Assembly: GCA_030248215.1 (NCBI GenBank)
Contig: JASANG010002124.1
Span: 113,700-177,699 of the forward strand
DNA: 64,000 nucleotides
Origin: Enoplolaimus lenunculus
Lineage: Eukaryota > Nematoda > Enoplea > Enoplida > Thoracostomopsidae
Direction: 5' to 3'
This document shows positions 1-11,482 of this stretch, in pieces; the stretch's first letter is position 1; each line of letters starts with the position of its first letter. Below the pieces are notes generated by a model. That model ran no database searches. It had not been told where the DNA came from and worked only from the letters and a program-made list of their open reading frames with translations. The position numbers were made by a program, and so were the translations under genes.

Positions 1-305
1 TGCTGATTCAGTTTGTTTGAAACTTTGGTGCAATTTTGAAACCTTTAATCGCCGAGAATTCTCGATAATGATGCCTAAACTCAAATTTTTGGCCACACTT
101 TGCCGATTATTAGCGATAAAGTTATCAAAATTAACACAATGTTTACCATGCCTAATTAATGCTTATACTATCGCTACACACGAATTTCTACTATTTCGCT
201 CAATAATAAATAAGCTTACCTGTTTTCGCATACATCCGTGAATTTTTCAAATTTTTTGAAATTTTTAAACTTTTTAATTAAACTTGAAAAAGTTTCATTT
301 TTCAG

Positions 306-2052
306 AGGCTGCTTTAAAGCAAACATTAGCACGATTTGTCGACGAAACCACCACCGGTGGACTAATTCGTATCCGAGACAATACTGGACTTATCCGACTC
401 ATATGGGTCGTTGTTCTGATATCATTTTGGGCGTACATGATCATGCAAATCAGCATGCTGTTGAAAGGATTTATTTCATTCAACACTCAAACAAAGCTTG
501 AAATCAAAACTCAAACTTCAGTTCCGTTTCCGGCCGTGACTGTTTGCAATTTAAATAACATCGAATTATCGCATGCTGAATATTTGTTTTACGATACAGC
601 AAAAGAATTCGGGCTGACACGGTTGTTGTTTGGAATGGGCGAAGGTAACTGGGATACGTTGGCGAAACAAAACGATAGTATGACCGAACATGAACAAACG
701 GAAAATTTAATTTCAGCAACAATTTATAATTATCCAAGCGAAGCGCAAGCAACTGGTCATGAAGGAGACGAAATTTTTCTCGAATGTACGTATCAAGGTT
801 GGAAGTGTACCAATACTACTGTGGTCAAGACGCAGTGGCTTCACGGGACGTATGGCAATTGTTTTACTCTCGTTATAGGTATGAAATGAAGTGATATCAG
901 CGATGTGGCCACAAACTCTGTCCCCACTTTGTTGGGGAACGGACGAAATGTTAACGAATAATATATGCTGGCAATTTTTAATAATTCAAATTTGATGTCC
1001 GAGGGGAAGCACGAAAAAGACAAATTTAATCGTTTTTATTTGTCTTCACACGGCAACCAAATTGCCAATGATTTAGCTGAGTTACTTTACTGGCCCAAAT
1101 ATGAGGGGGGACTGATAGTTATTTAGCCTTTCAAGAGCAGAGGGTACACCCTGTTATTCGGCCATACGGACTCTTTTTTATTTTTAATCTGCCTTTCGTT
1201 GCTGATATATATTCGGTATTGCAACTATCCGTTGAATTAAACGTTTTTTTTGCCTCAAAACCATGAGCGATAATGCATGGTTATACTAAACAATGAATTT
1301 AAAACTAAGTATGCTACAAAGTTTCGAATTCAATTGTATTTGGTTTTGGAGTCATTTATGCATTACAATTTGGGTTAATTGACATTTATAAACTTAGGGT
1401 TTTACGGGTACTGACTCCTTTTGTTTGGAACTTAAAATGGGGACCCCTCTTATTACCCCAACCTCTCTTATTCCGGTCACTACAGTATTAACTTTGCCGA
1501 AGTGGCCACCTACGAGTAGCTTGGATCGTAAAACTTTCGCTAAATCGCTTTTTGTTTCCAATTACAAATTTGTATTAAGCCGAAAACGGAAAAAATGTTA
1601 TAGATCTAGAGATAAGTTTTATTGTGCCATACCATGCATAAAACCTATCTAAAGCGTTGCACAGTGCAAAAAACGCCGTTGAATTAGGTTATAATTTTTG
1701 GTTTTGCGTTTTTAACACTTTAGTCCGAATTTTGTACTCATCAGGTGATCAATCGAAAGCGCTGACGTCGACAACGGGACCAGAGGCTGGATTACATTTA
1801 ACGCTATACGCTCGAAAGCAAGAGTATCTGCCAACTGTGTCCGCGATTGTAGGATTTCGTGTTCAAGTTCACGAAAATGGTGTCCCTCCTTTCCCAGAAG
1901 ACGATGGCTTCAGCGTATCAGCCGGTACTCATACTTCAGTGCCGGTTCGAATGTGGAGCATGATGGTAAGTTTTTAATTTTAAAATAATCCTCGCAACAT
2001 AATAAAAAATTGTCTGCTCATGTAAAACAACGTGTAAACCTGTATATATATA

Positions 2053-2141
<89 letters not shown>

Positions 2142-5100
2142 TTCACCAAATAAAGCAACAAATCCAGCATTGGATTCTGTGACCGTATTCTCAAATGCGT
2201 AGCACCTATCACCAGTTTGTAAGAGGTTTTTCAAGCAAGCGAATTGTAGCTAGTTGCTCATTTCACAATTCGTGCGATATTCCATCAAATTAAGTGAAAA
2301 TAGTGTTCCACGAAGCTTTTATCAGACAAATCTCATATACTTGCTACACTTCATTCTTCCTTCAATTTTAGCATGTTCACCACAATTTTGTTATCGGGTA
2401 ATCCTTATAGAGCCTCCTGCGTTTCAATAGCTCAAGAATGCATATATACCGTGTAAATAGCTAACGTTTGCTCAAATTGAACCAAGTTTAGTGATTAGTT
2501 TATTATGGAATTTATTTTAGCGTATGCCGTATCCATACTCGAAATGTATGACGTCCGAAGATATAGAATCGAAACATTCAAACTTTTCAAAATATTTTAA
2601 CTTATATCGCAACATGAAGACAACGCCTTCAGCGAACGGAAATCTATCTTATACCCACAAATCATGCATCAAGTCTTGCAAGCAAAAGGTATTTATTTAT
2701 TCATGTGTACGCATGGAACAGAGTGAGAAAACTATAAAAAAATCGTTTGACAAACACTTAAGTATTTGTCCCAAGACGGGTTCGTTTCAAACGCCAATTG
2801 TTGTTAGCGCAACTCAAAAATACAACGAACTGTAAATGACAGTTCACTGTGTAATTGTCTAAACATTGGATTAAAGTCAACGATTAAACCTTTGACCAAG
2901 GTCCATATTCTCAAATGCGCATAGCATCTATCACCAGTTAGCTATAGGTTTTCAAACTGATAGTACTTCGGTATATAAGTGCTGTAAATTTCGTACGTCA
3001 ACATCACGGGGTTCGAAAGCTACTAGTCTACCGTTTGCAAAATGATACGAAGAAATTGGTTTTAACGAATGTTGGGTAAATTTGCTTGCTTGTCAGTGAA
3101 GAATATTTGAAAATTTGATTTGTCTAAATTGTTGCGACTATCTATAAGTGTTTTCTAAAATTCTACACAGCAAAAAAAGGTGAGTCAAATTGACTCTCTC
3201 TGAAATAGGCTCTACGGGACTACACAAACTGAATTAAAATTCGACTCCGGCAGAGTCAAATTCGATTCACTGAGTTACATGTTTGACTATGGCGGAGTCG
3301 AATTTGACTCAGTTTGTGTAGTCCCGTAGAGCCTATTTCGGAGAGAGTCAATTCGACTCACCATTTTTTGCAGTGTAATATAAATTTTATACTCAGATCT
3401 ATTTGACCGAATGTGGCTGCGTAGTACCGAACACTATTACTCGTGACTTAGTTGAAGCTGTGTACAATTCGAGTCGACCATGCAAATGGAATAGTCAAGC
3501 CGATAATGACTGTAATATGAAGGTATACGGAACCCATTGGCGGTCGCAAGTGTTTTTTCAGGCAGTGGGGTGGCGGACTTTCATGCTTTTTAACTCGGGT
3601 ATTAACTTTTTAACTTTTTCATTTTTGCTTCTAAAACTCAGGTATACAAAACAATTCGAGGAGGTTTTCGTTTGACATCTCATTTCAAGCTTGGATTTGA
3701 ACCCAGATTTTGTGGTTTGAGACGCTTACCATCGCCGCTCAGGTTCTCACGCGGCAGTTGAAGATTTTTACTACTCATACGTGGATATATAATTACAAAT
3801 ATATAAATACCAGGGTTCCATAATTTCAAAGTTTTGTCCAAACCGGAATCCGAATTGCAATTTTTGTATAGGACTTTAAATGATGTAAGAATAGGTCTCA
3901 TTTCTTTCATATAAGAAACACAGTAACGTTTTTGGTTCAACACTGTTCACTAGCTCTTCAACTCAAAATATTAAGATAGTTAACATTATATGCCGAAAAA
4001 GTCGGAATTCCGGCATGGGTATAACATTTTGCCTGAATCAGAATCACAACATAAATTATGTGAGTGGTGAATATCAGCCGGAATCGGAATTCCGTTGGAA
4101 CCTTAACAAATACTGTGAACTGTGTATTTATTGCACGTACATAGTTTGCAATTAGTTGTTAAATAGTGCACACGATGTTGCAAAGGATTAATTAAATTTT
4201 TCTGCCCAAAACTAACTTTTAAAGTTTCAGTTTGGTTCTGGAGTTTATGGACAACATGGTTTTGTAATAACGTACAAGCTTTTGGACAAAATTATATATT
4301 TGAATTGAATTTTCTACGCGTTTAACAGATAATCACCAATTCATCATCAATGAATGAATGCCAAACGCATTGTGAACAGCCGTGCACTGACACGCGTTAC
4401 ATATTTAAAACAGAAACAACACATTATCCAAGCGATCACTATATGGAAGCGAATTGGGGATCAATTTTGAGCACTTATCCGTTTATTTATGTGAGTTCTG
4501 TCTGTGGCACTTAATTCCATTAATTTAAGAATTGTTTAAAAAAACAAATTCGACCTAAACCAACAAAACGATGATTTCACCTAATCCAGCAAAACCGTGA
4601 GTAAAGCGTATTTTTGAGCTCATATCGTTCAAGTGCGCTCATTTCAACCGTATTGCTTTATATTTATATTGGTAGGAACCGAAAACACCTAAATTTTAGA
4701 GGATCAGATATCAATTTCACTGAGTTCCTTTTTCAATTGAAAAGTTGCGGCATACTAGCATACTAGTCTTAAAAACGAAAACTTCTCACGTAAATATGGC
4801 AACAGTTGAGCGTTACGAATAACTGAATGTCTGAACATTCTATTAAATGAAAATCGAACCGGATCCTTCACCGGTAACGGACACAAAACCGGATATTTGA
4901 TTGCATTCTTTCAAGTGGCTGATTTTTACTTTTGTAAACATTCGAGTAATTAACATATTTTTCACATAGCTATGATCCAAACAGACATATAATGGAGTTT
5001 AGTGGAAGGTTCTAAAATTGCCACTCGTTCACCCTGCCCGATCGCGACCCATCGTAATGATCAGGGGCGGAGAGTTTTTCTGTGGGACCAGAATAGAGTA

Positions 5101-7168
5101 AGCTTAAGCTTTAGACTAATTTTTTGCTTGGCTTAGGCCTAGCAATATGCTCATTCTTGTGCTTAGATTTAGGCGTAGGCTTAGGAATATGCATATAATA
5201 CTGTTACGCCCCTGGTCCCGATCGCTAACAATAAAATGTTTGTGCCCGACTTTGAAAAACTTAGTGTTAACGCAATTTTGCTTTTTGCGGCTTAAAACAT
5301 TATATTGCTTTGTTTATCAAAAGATTTGTTTACTGACTTTAGACCGACTTAAAGTGGAACACAGAAGTGTTGACTGCGTTCGAAAATTGCGGTCTCAATA
5401 TCAGCGTTCACGAAAACGTGTCGTCGCTGTTTCAGATGCGCGACTATAGCGAACAGCTGATATTTATGCACCACGGTAACAAACGTTGGGCTGTAACTGT
5501 AGGCTAGTGGTTGGCGGCTCGAGATTCTGGCCCATGTAAAGATTAGGGGCGGAACGTTTTTCTGTAAAACTGCAATAAAGTAAGCTGAAGCTTTAGAGCA
5601 ATTATTTGCTCAGGCTTAGGTTTAGGGTATTTATAACCTCATTCTTACACTTAGATTTAGGCTTAGGAAAATGCTCATACTACTCCTGTTCTATACATTG
5701 GCCAAGATTCTTAATAATTTTTCTTTATGTTGCTGTGTTCCCTTGGTCGATGAGTTGTATATATATATGAGTGATATGATTAGTTTCATTGTTTTCATTC
5801 AAATTTTATTTCATTAATCTATAATAAATCGTTGTTGATTAAAAATAATTTCAATTTTCATCGGCAATAGTAAAGAAGTTACGTATCTATTTTGCTGCAT
5901 GAAAAATGATGTACCACCTCCGCACAAGATAGGGCTTCAAAGTTTATTGCGGCAACAAAAGTCATTCGTTTTCTAATAGAATCTAAATAAGAATCTAAGC
6001 AAATACTTTACGACTGTTCGACAGAACAAGACAAGAGTTGGTAGTAAATGCAACTCTGTTGTCTGCATATTCTATTGGTTATTATCTTCCTTATTTATTT
6101 GTTCACCTATTTATGCATCATTTTTCCATCTTTTGCAGGCAAAAACTCCGGTGAAAAGTGTGACAATTTAGTAGAAAATTGCACCAAGCATAACAGTAGC
6201 GAAGGAAACAAACATGATGATGGCGGCGGCGGCGATAAAAATTCAGGCGAAAAAAGTGGCGATGGTAAACAAAGACGCGAATTAATTGAAGAAGCGCTGG
6301 CTGAATTTCAAACAAATACCATCGCGATTGGCACTGAACAAGCTAAACTCGTGGTCAAAGATTTTATACGGCAAAATCTGGCAAAGCTTCAAATTTACTT
6401 CGAAGATTTAAACAAGGAAACAATCACCGAAAGTGCATCAATGACCGTCAATGATGTAGCGTCTGGGGCTGGAGGCATTCTTGGTAAAGTGTGCATACGA
6501 AATATGCTTATATGCAAACAAGGGAGTAAACTGGATATCCGTTTCGTATAAAAGATCAGTGTGTGCTTCTGTTTTGGTCATTTTGCCCATATCCGTTTGG
6601 CGATTAATACATTCCGTATGACGCCTAAGGGTCTGCTCCCTCGAAAACATTTATAAAATGTTGCTAAAATAAGCGATAATTAACACCATTATTTGCTGTT
6701 TCAGTAACCATCAATTAGCATCCATCCTCGCTTGAAGTAGTTTTTATATTTGATGCACTTTTAAATTTTTTGTTCACAAAAATTTTATTTTTTGCGTTTG
6801 TTACGGATGTTCAATCCTGCGCAAATCTATGAATATTATTTACGCAACCTATACTGTGGTTTTAAAGTTATTCGTTCGCAAATGTGCTGACAACCTGAGT
6901 TTTATTACGAAATCCTCGTGCTACATTATAGAAAATTTCGTTTGTTTCAGGATTGTTTGTTGGGATGAGCTTCTTGTCAGTGATTGAATTGCTGTTTCTA
7001 TGCAAATCGTGTCTGTGGATCTTATGCAGCAGAAAACCACAGCCGTGTTATCCGTTGAGCACCATTAAAAACGTGCATCAAAAAAGTGATGCTAGCAATG
7101 GCAGCTTAGAGAAGCCGACTAAATATTACGATGCTGATATTCGACCACGTAACATATATGCTTACTAA
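306..7168 (+). CDS. DEG/ENaC (ASIC/FaNaC-like) sodium channel, 8 exons, 5' end missing
   Basis: Trimeric cation channel subunit of the plasma membrane. Coding exons read at 306-878, 1745-1965, 2521-2688, 3397-3522, 4329-4490, 5343-5475, 6139-6483 and 6951-7168, each bounded by AG/GT. Phases agree at every junction and give about 648 codons including the stop. The first exon begins inside a codon, so the start codon and N-terminal tip lie upstream, probably outside the window. Visible parts in order: cytoplasmic N-terminus with ETTTGGLIRI, TM1 (IRLIWVVVLISFWAYM), extracellular start FPAVTVCN, palm strand GFRVQVHE and GFSVSAGTHTSV, the Cys-rich block YPYSKC / CIKSC / ECGC / CEQPC, the palm strand LQIYFEDL, the pore GLFVGMS and TM2, then a C-tail of about 45 residues. 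Two oddities: Gly-Gly at the usual His-Gly gating motif, and GMS for the common GAS filter. Exon 7 adds a hydrophilic Gly/Asp/Lys-rich insertion. The subfamily is not certain. Introns hold several MITEs. Confidence 0.9.
1088..1487 (+). mobile_element. CTGTAGTG-type element, copy A1 (in DEG/ENaC intron 1)
   Basis: Diverged copy of the roughly 430-bp family whose best copies begin CTGTAGTGACCCGAATAAG and end with the inverse. It shows the internal landmarks shared by the family: AGAGGGTAC followed by CTGTTATTCGG, CCGTTGAATTAAACG, GGAGTCATTTATGC, and ACGGACTC-like stretches. It ends GGTCACTACAG followed by TA, and TA also precedes its left end. No coding potential. Confidence 0.75.
2042..2151. 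repeat. (TA)n microsatellite
   Basis: An almost uninterrupted run of alternating T and A over about 110 bp in the second intron of the DEG/ENaC gene. A diverged copy of the F-type repeat (see 16272-16480) follows it, with CGTATTCTCAAATGCG at about 2187. Confidence 0.95.
2903..2965 (+). repeat. partial F-type repeat
   Basis: GGTCCATATTCTCAAATGCG followed by ATCTATCACCAGTTAGC matches the left end of the element at 16272-16480. Related fragments occur near 2187 and 13150. There is no clear right end, so this is a fragment. Confidence 0.5.
3166..3375. mobile_element. GAGTCA foldback MITE (H1), TA-flanked
   Basis: 210-bp non-autonomous element made of two inverted arms of roughly 85 bp with a short centre. 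Arms start CACAGCAAAAAAAGG and, on the right, the inverse of CACTGCAAAAAATGG. Both arms contain GAGTCAAATTGACTC-like motifs and the shared stretch CTCTACGGGACTACACAAAC. TA lies on both sides, as in Tc1/mariner-type insertion. It is in DEG/ENaC intron 3. Confidence 0.88.
3685..3745 (-). repeat. tRNA-like (SINE head or tRNA relic)
   Basis: On the minus strand CCTGAGCGGCGATGGTAAGC resembles an A box and GGGTTCAAATCC a B box of RNA polymerase III promoters, with spacing near that of a tRNA. The cloverleaf is not convincing, so this is more likely a SINE fragment than a tRNA gene. Confidence 0.4.
3811..4105. mobile_element. hAT-like MITE, CAGGGTTCCA family (K1)
   Basis: 295-bp element starting CAGGGTTCCA and ending TTGGAACCTTA, with CCGGAATTCCGG-like motifs inside. 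Flanks ATAAATAC and ACAAATAC are an 8-bp target duplication with one mismatch. Lies in DEG/ENaC intron 4. Confidence 0.72.
5046..5217. mobile_element. GGCC-ended element with TTAGGC-like interior (B1)
   Basis: 172-bp element. The left end reads GACCCATCGTAATGATCAGG and the right end finishes GCCCCTGGTC. It is flanked by a perfect 8-bp duplication, CCGATCGC at 5038-5045 and 5218-5225. The interior holds CTTAGGC-type repeats and AATATGCTCATTCTT. It lies in DEG/ENaC intron 5 and has no open frame of its own. Confidence 0.85.
5529..5703. mobile_element. GGCC-ended element with TTAGGC-like interior (B2)
   Basis: 175-bp element starting GGCCCATGTAAAGATTAGG and ending TTGGCC. Flanks GAGATTCT (5521-5528) and AAGATTCT (5704-5711) are an 8-bp duplication with one mismatch. 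The interior resembles B1. It lies in DEG/ENaC intron 6, 50 bp after the exon that ends at 5475. Confidence 0.85.
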
Positions 7169-7245
7169 ACGACAAAATTAGCACTATAGAGCTAATTCAT
7201 TATACAGAATTTTGCAGCAAAAATGTTCGTGTAACCACTCGATGT

Positions 7246-7481
7246 ATTGTAGTAACCCGAATAAGAGGGGGACTGATATTTATGGGGCCTCTCCAGAGGG
7301 TACCCCCTGTTATTCGGTTACGGACTGTTATTTTTAACGCGCACTCAGCCGCCCTTCGTTTCTGATATATATCCGGTATTGTGACTTGTCCGTTAAATTA
7401 AACGTTTATTTGTCTTGTATAAAAGCTTGAAGGTTACACTGTCTTGTACTTACTTTCAAAACATACGTATGCTTTATGAGG
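7246..7481 (+). mobile_element. CTGTAGTG-type element, right part missing (A2)
   Basis: Starts TTGTAGTAACCCGAATAAG and shares the family's AGAGGGTACCCCCTGTTATT and CCGTTAAATTAAACG stretches. It breaks off about halfway and continues straight into a GGCC-ended sequence at 7480. Confidence 0.7.
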
Positions 7482-7590
7482 CCAATGTAAAGAACATGGG
7501 TGGAACAGTATTAAAAGCATATTCCTTAGCCTAATCGTAAGAATGTGCCTATTCCTAAGCCTAAAAGCCTAAGCCTTAAAAAATTTGCGT
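7480..7590. mobile_element. GGCC-ended element, partial (B9)
   Basis: Starts GGCCAATGTAAAGAACATGG, followed by CCTAAGCC-type repeats and AGAATGTGCCTATTCC, the inverse of the motif seen in B1-B4. The right end was not found. It probably inserted into the neighbouring A2 element. Confidence 0.5.
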
Positions 7591-10500
7591 TGACACAGGG
7601 AACTAAATTTGGATACATTTTTACTTTACAATTATGCTCGAAAAATGATAAGCTTACTAGAGTTCCTTGCCGTTACAGTTGTGTTCTACTCACGCTGACA
7701 CTGGGTGGTACCCGCACCAGTTTGCAAAGGTGGTTTCACCTGCGCCACGCAGAAAGGTCGAACCCATGTCAAGAGCTGAAGTCAAGGGTTATTTAAAGCT
7801 TCAAAAGTGTAGCGAGGGCATTGAGCAGAAATCCTGCCATACTACAAACCCAGCTCCGAGTCTAATGCAACCCTGCAATCTGCTACTAAGTAGTGTTAAG
7901 CGCGCACAATACAATTGCGAACGTTGCAAAAGCTACAATTTTTGAGACTTCCCCTCACATGCAACACATTTATTTGCAATACATATTTTTGCTCCGTTAT
8001 ATTTACCGACGGATACATTGCTTTTTGTTCGAATTGCAATATACGGAGCGCACACTCGCTCAAAGACCCAAACGACAAACTCATCAATATATTTTTACAC
8101 CAAAACATATTACACACACAAGAATATGCTTCCAACACAATATATATATACGGACTTTATTTATGCCGGTGCAACAGAAAACAGCATCAGATTGCTAAAG
8201 AAAGCTACACACATTGCTTGGCGGCAGAAACTGTTGAAAAATGTTTGTACTTGTAAGTACCGACCACCAATTTTGTATTTCAAATCTAACGAGCCAGTTA
8301 AACGATTCAAATTAATTTTTAGCCTATTAGCTGAAACATATATTTTGAACCAGACACTATTTGCATTATTAGTATTACTGTTAACTTTAAACAGTTTGTC
8401 TCCAAATACGTAGCACTTCCGAAGATTATTAGTGTGATTAAAAAATCGAATATCTTTTAGTAAGTAATTGTAAATCAGGTTGCTATATATTGAAATTATA
8501 AAATCGTGCCGAAGGTTCAGATATGTTTTGCAACAATCTTTACGACTTTCCCTGAAACAATATACAGTGATCTTCCGAAGAACAACTGCATTCAAAGTTT
8601 CAGCTCAACAGAAGTAGAAGAAGGAATTATTTCACTCATGCTTAAGGTTCTATCACAACTCAAAACCAAATAATTATATATTACAAAGTTTTCCGCACCA
8701 TTGTTCGTCAAATCAGAATTGTATAGGAACAGTCGCCGTGCACAAGTAAAAATAAACAGACATTGGAAAATTAGTAAAACTTCAAAAAATCTATACGGTT
8801 GACTAACCTTTGATTAGCACAAGAAAATACACCAGATTAAACAAAGGCATGCAGGTTAGAGTTAAGTCACACAATACCTGGCAAATTAAAGACACCATTC
8901 ATAATATACTGGATAAAACGTTTTCGAAGAGTAAAACAACTACTTTAGAGAAAGCTTCGCACTATTACCCTTCTTATCATAGTATTGATCGTTTTCAATG
9001 GCTCAGGTACCGCTCCTGACTCCTTCGGGGCGGAGGAGGTGGTCCTCCACAAAACCTATCCGCCTTGCCAGCTAAAAAACGTTAAGCCTTTGGCGCAATT
9101 AAGGTTGATCGTACCGTTCTTCACGCCTATTCGGCTACTAGCTTGCTTTGCTCGCGCGTTTTCATTGGCCATTATATATTACGACGCGCGTATGTAGGTC
9201 CTGTTTTTGGATTAGCCACTGCGTACCTAGCTGATATTTTGCAGCGGCGCCCCACACACGGATTGAACGGAGGAATGGCTCGGACACCCTAGCAGCGACC
9301 CTGATCGTTTTAATCCTGAACGATTACAACTTTCACTGATTTTCATTTTAACGAGTGTATTTGTATTTTATGTTGCATGCAACACACATAATACTGCAAA
9401 GATGTAAAACGAATTAATACCTTGTACAATATTTAAAAGTTGCTTGAAACGAGAACCCAGCTTTTGCTTCCAAAAATTATTTATGTCCTGTTTACATGTT
9501 TTTGTAGAACACCAATTTTTCGTAGTTCAATTAACCAATTTTTCCGTACAAAGCGCAGTAATAGTTTCCACGAATATTATTTCATGCTGGTACGTAGCAA
9601 ACTAACTCAACTATAATATGCCCATGGCGTATAAAGTATAAATGCATGCCACAACATGGTATTGAATTTCATCAGAAACAAACACAATTGAACCTAACTT
9701 TGTGCTATAGAATATAAACAAGACATGTTTACTCTAAACTTAAAACCCGTGCCAAAAACTGAACACCGCATTAATAGTTCATAATACAATAAATTGCTAC
9801 ACTTATTAGTACGTAATGTTAACTATCTTGCTCTTAAACTGCACTAAGCCCACCCTTTGACTCTGACTGCAAAAAGTAGAAAATCATTGTATCTCCCTCA
9901 ACCACATCATCAGATTTTAACCAATACTCGCATTGACTATAATAATACATTAAGTAAACTCATTAGACAGTAGTATATAATGTAAGTAGAAATGACTAGC
10001 AATCAAACATATTAAACGCTAGTGATAACGAAGTAATAATATATAAAAAGTAACATTTCAGAATCGAAATGCTAGTGGTTGCTCTAGAGTTTTAATAGAA
10101 AAGGATTTGAAAATTATCAACAATAAGGGTAGCGCTATACTTTTGATAACGTCCGGGGCCGTACAACAACACAGGTGTATTGCCACATGCGCAGCATATC
10201 AACTTGTGGACAAAAAATTTATTACGTGCGGCGCCACACGACACGTATATCGTACCCTAGTGGATGCGCTTTGATACTTCACTGCGCCGCAGTTCACCGT
10301 CGCGCGTCACTACAGAACTGATATACAACTTCATAACTAGACGAGTGGAGCTGGACATCAGCGCGTGTCTAGCATAGCGCAACCTTTATGGCGACAAAAT
10401 TAGTGAAAAACGATTATGTATATGTGCTGTAGGATTTCAACAAAAATTAATGCAACAGTCCAAATGAGAAAAACATAAATTTTTACCTTCAAACTGCAAT

Positions 10501-11482
10501 CATCTGGCCAATTACGTAATTCGAACAATAATTTATTCAATAATTTGTTCCGACAATATTCAAAATATTTGTTGACACAGCCCATATGTATTTGATTCTG
10601 TTTAAATCGTTGGACCTTACTCAAGTTTGTTAAGGACCCACAGATACCTCAAGTAGGTTTTTCACACCAAGCGTTTAGAACAACAAAAATATTGGCGATT
10701 AAAACATTAGGAACATACATTAATACAGTCATCTTATTTTTATTAAGACGCTACCGAGCATACCTGCTCAGAGACTCGTTAAAACATATTAAAACAAAAT
10801 AAAACTGCCTTGTATGGCACACTGTCCGGCCAAGGGAATATTTAGAATAAACGAGTGGCAGACAGCTTTCCCAAAATCAGGACAATTACTGTTTGTGTAA
10901 GGCAGGCACCGCATCCACGACTTGACCGAATCTGGATCCACTGCTAATTTGCCGAATCCAAATCTTGCATGTTACACATTTCCGTTATATCTATATTTGT
11001 TGCAGAATATTAACGCAATGCCAGCCACATAACTTTTAAACCTTAATATATTTCGTGCCTGGCCTAAATTTTGAGATTTGTAACCTGGAACAAAATTTTT
11101 TGTTAATATAACAAGTTTGTTAAAAACTGAAAAAATATTGAAGGTTAGATTCAGTTTTTAACAACCGAATCCGAACCACAACTTTTGTTGCCACCCTGGT
11201 GTAAGGCTAAAAAGTTACAGTTAAGATTCAGAGTTATGATATCCCAAATAATAGCTCAAAAGAAACATTTTTTTATTTTCTGGAACTCTGATTTGCTGTG
11301 ATATAACTGCAAAAATCATCAAAACTATCAATAAAACGACAATTTTTAAGTTAGATAGAACTAATCGCTTTGCCACCCCGCCTTATAAAAACTGAAAACT
11401 TAAAAGTCATCATACATGCTTTTATGCCAGATGTTCGGACATTCTACTGCAAGAAAACGGTTTGTAAACATATTGCGGCTAT
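7591..11482. other. intergenic stretch, no gene recognised
   Basis: AT-rich DNA with only short chance frames; the longest, on the minus strand at 8161-8595, has no recognisable domain and lies in low-complexity AT-rich sequence. A GC-richer block at about 9005-9300 and another at about 10140-10370 stand out in base composition but show no coding or tRNA signal I can support. Confidence 0.6.

Noticed and set aside
8161-8595. 144-codon minus-strand frame
   Set aside because: No domain or splice context, AT-rich, overlapped by equally long frames on the other strand.
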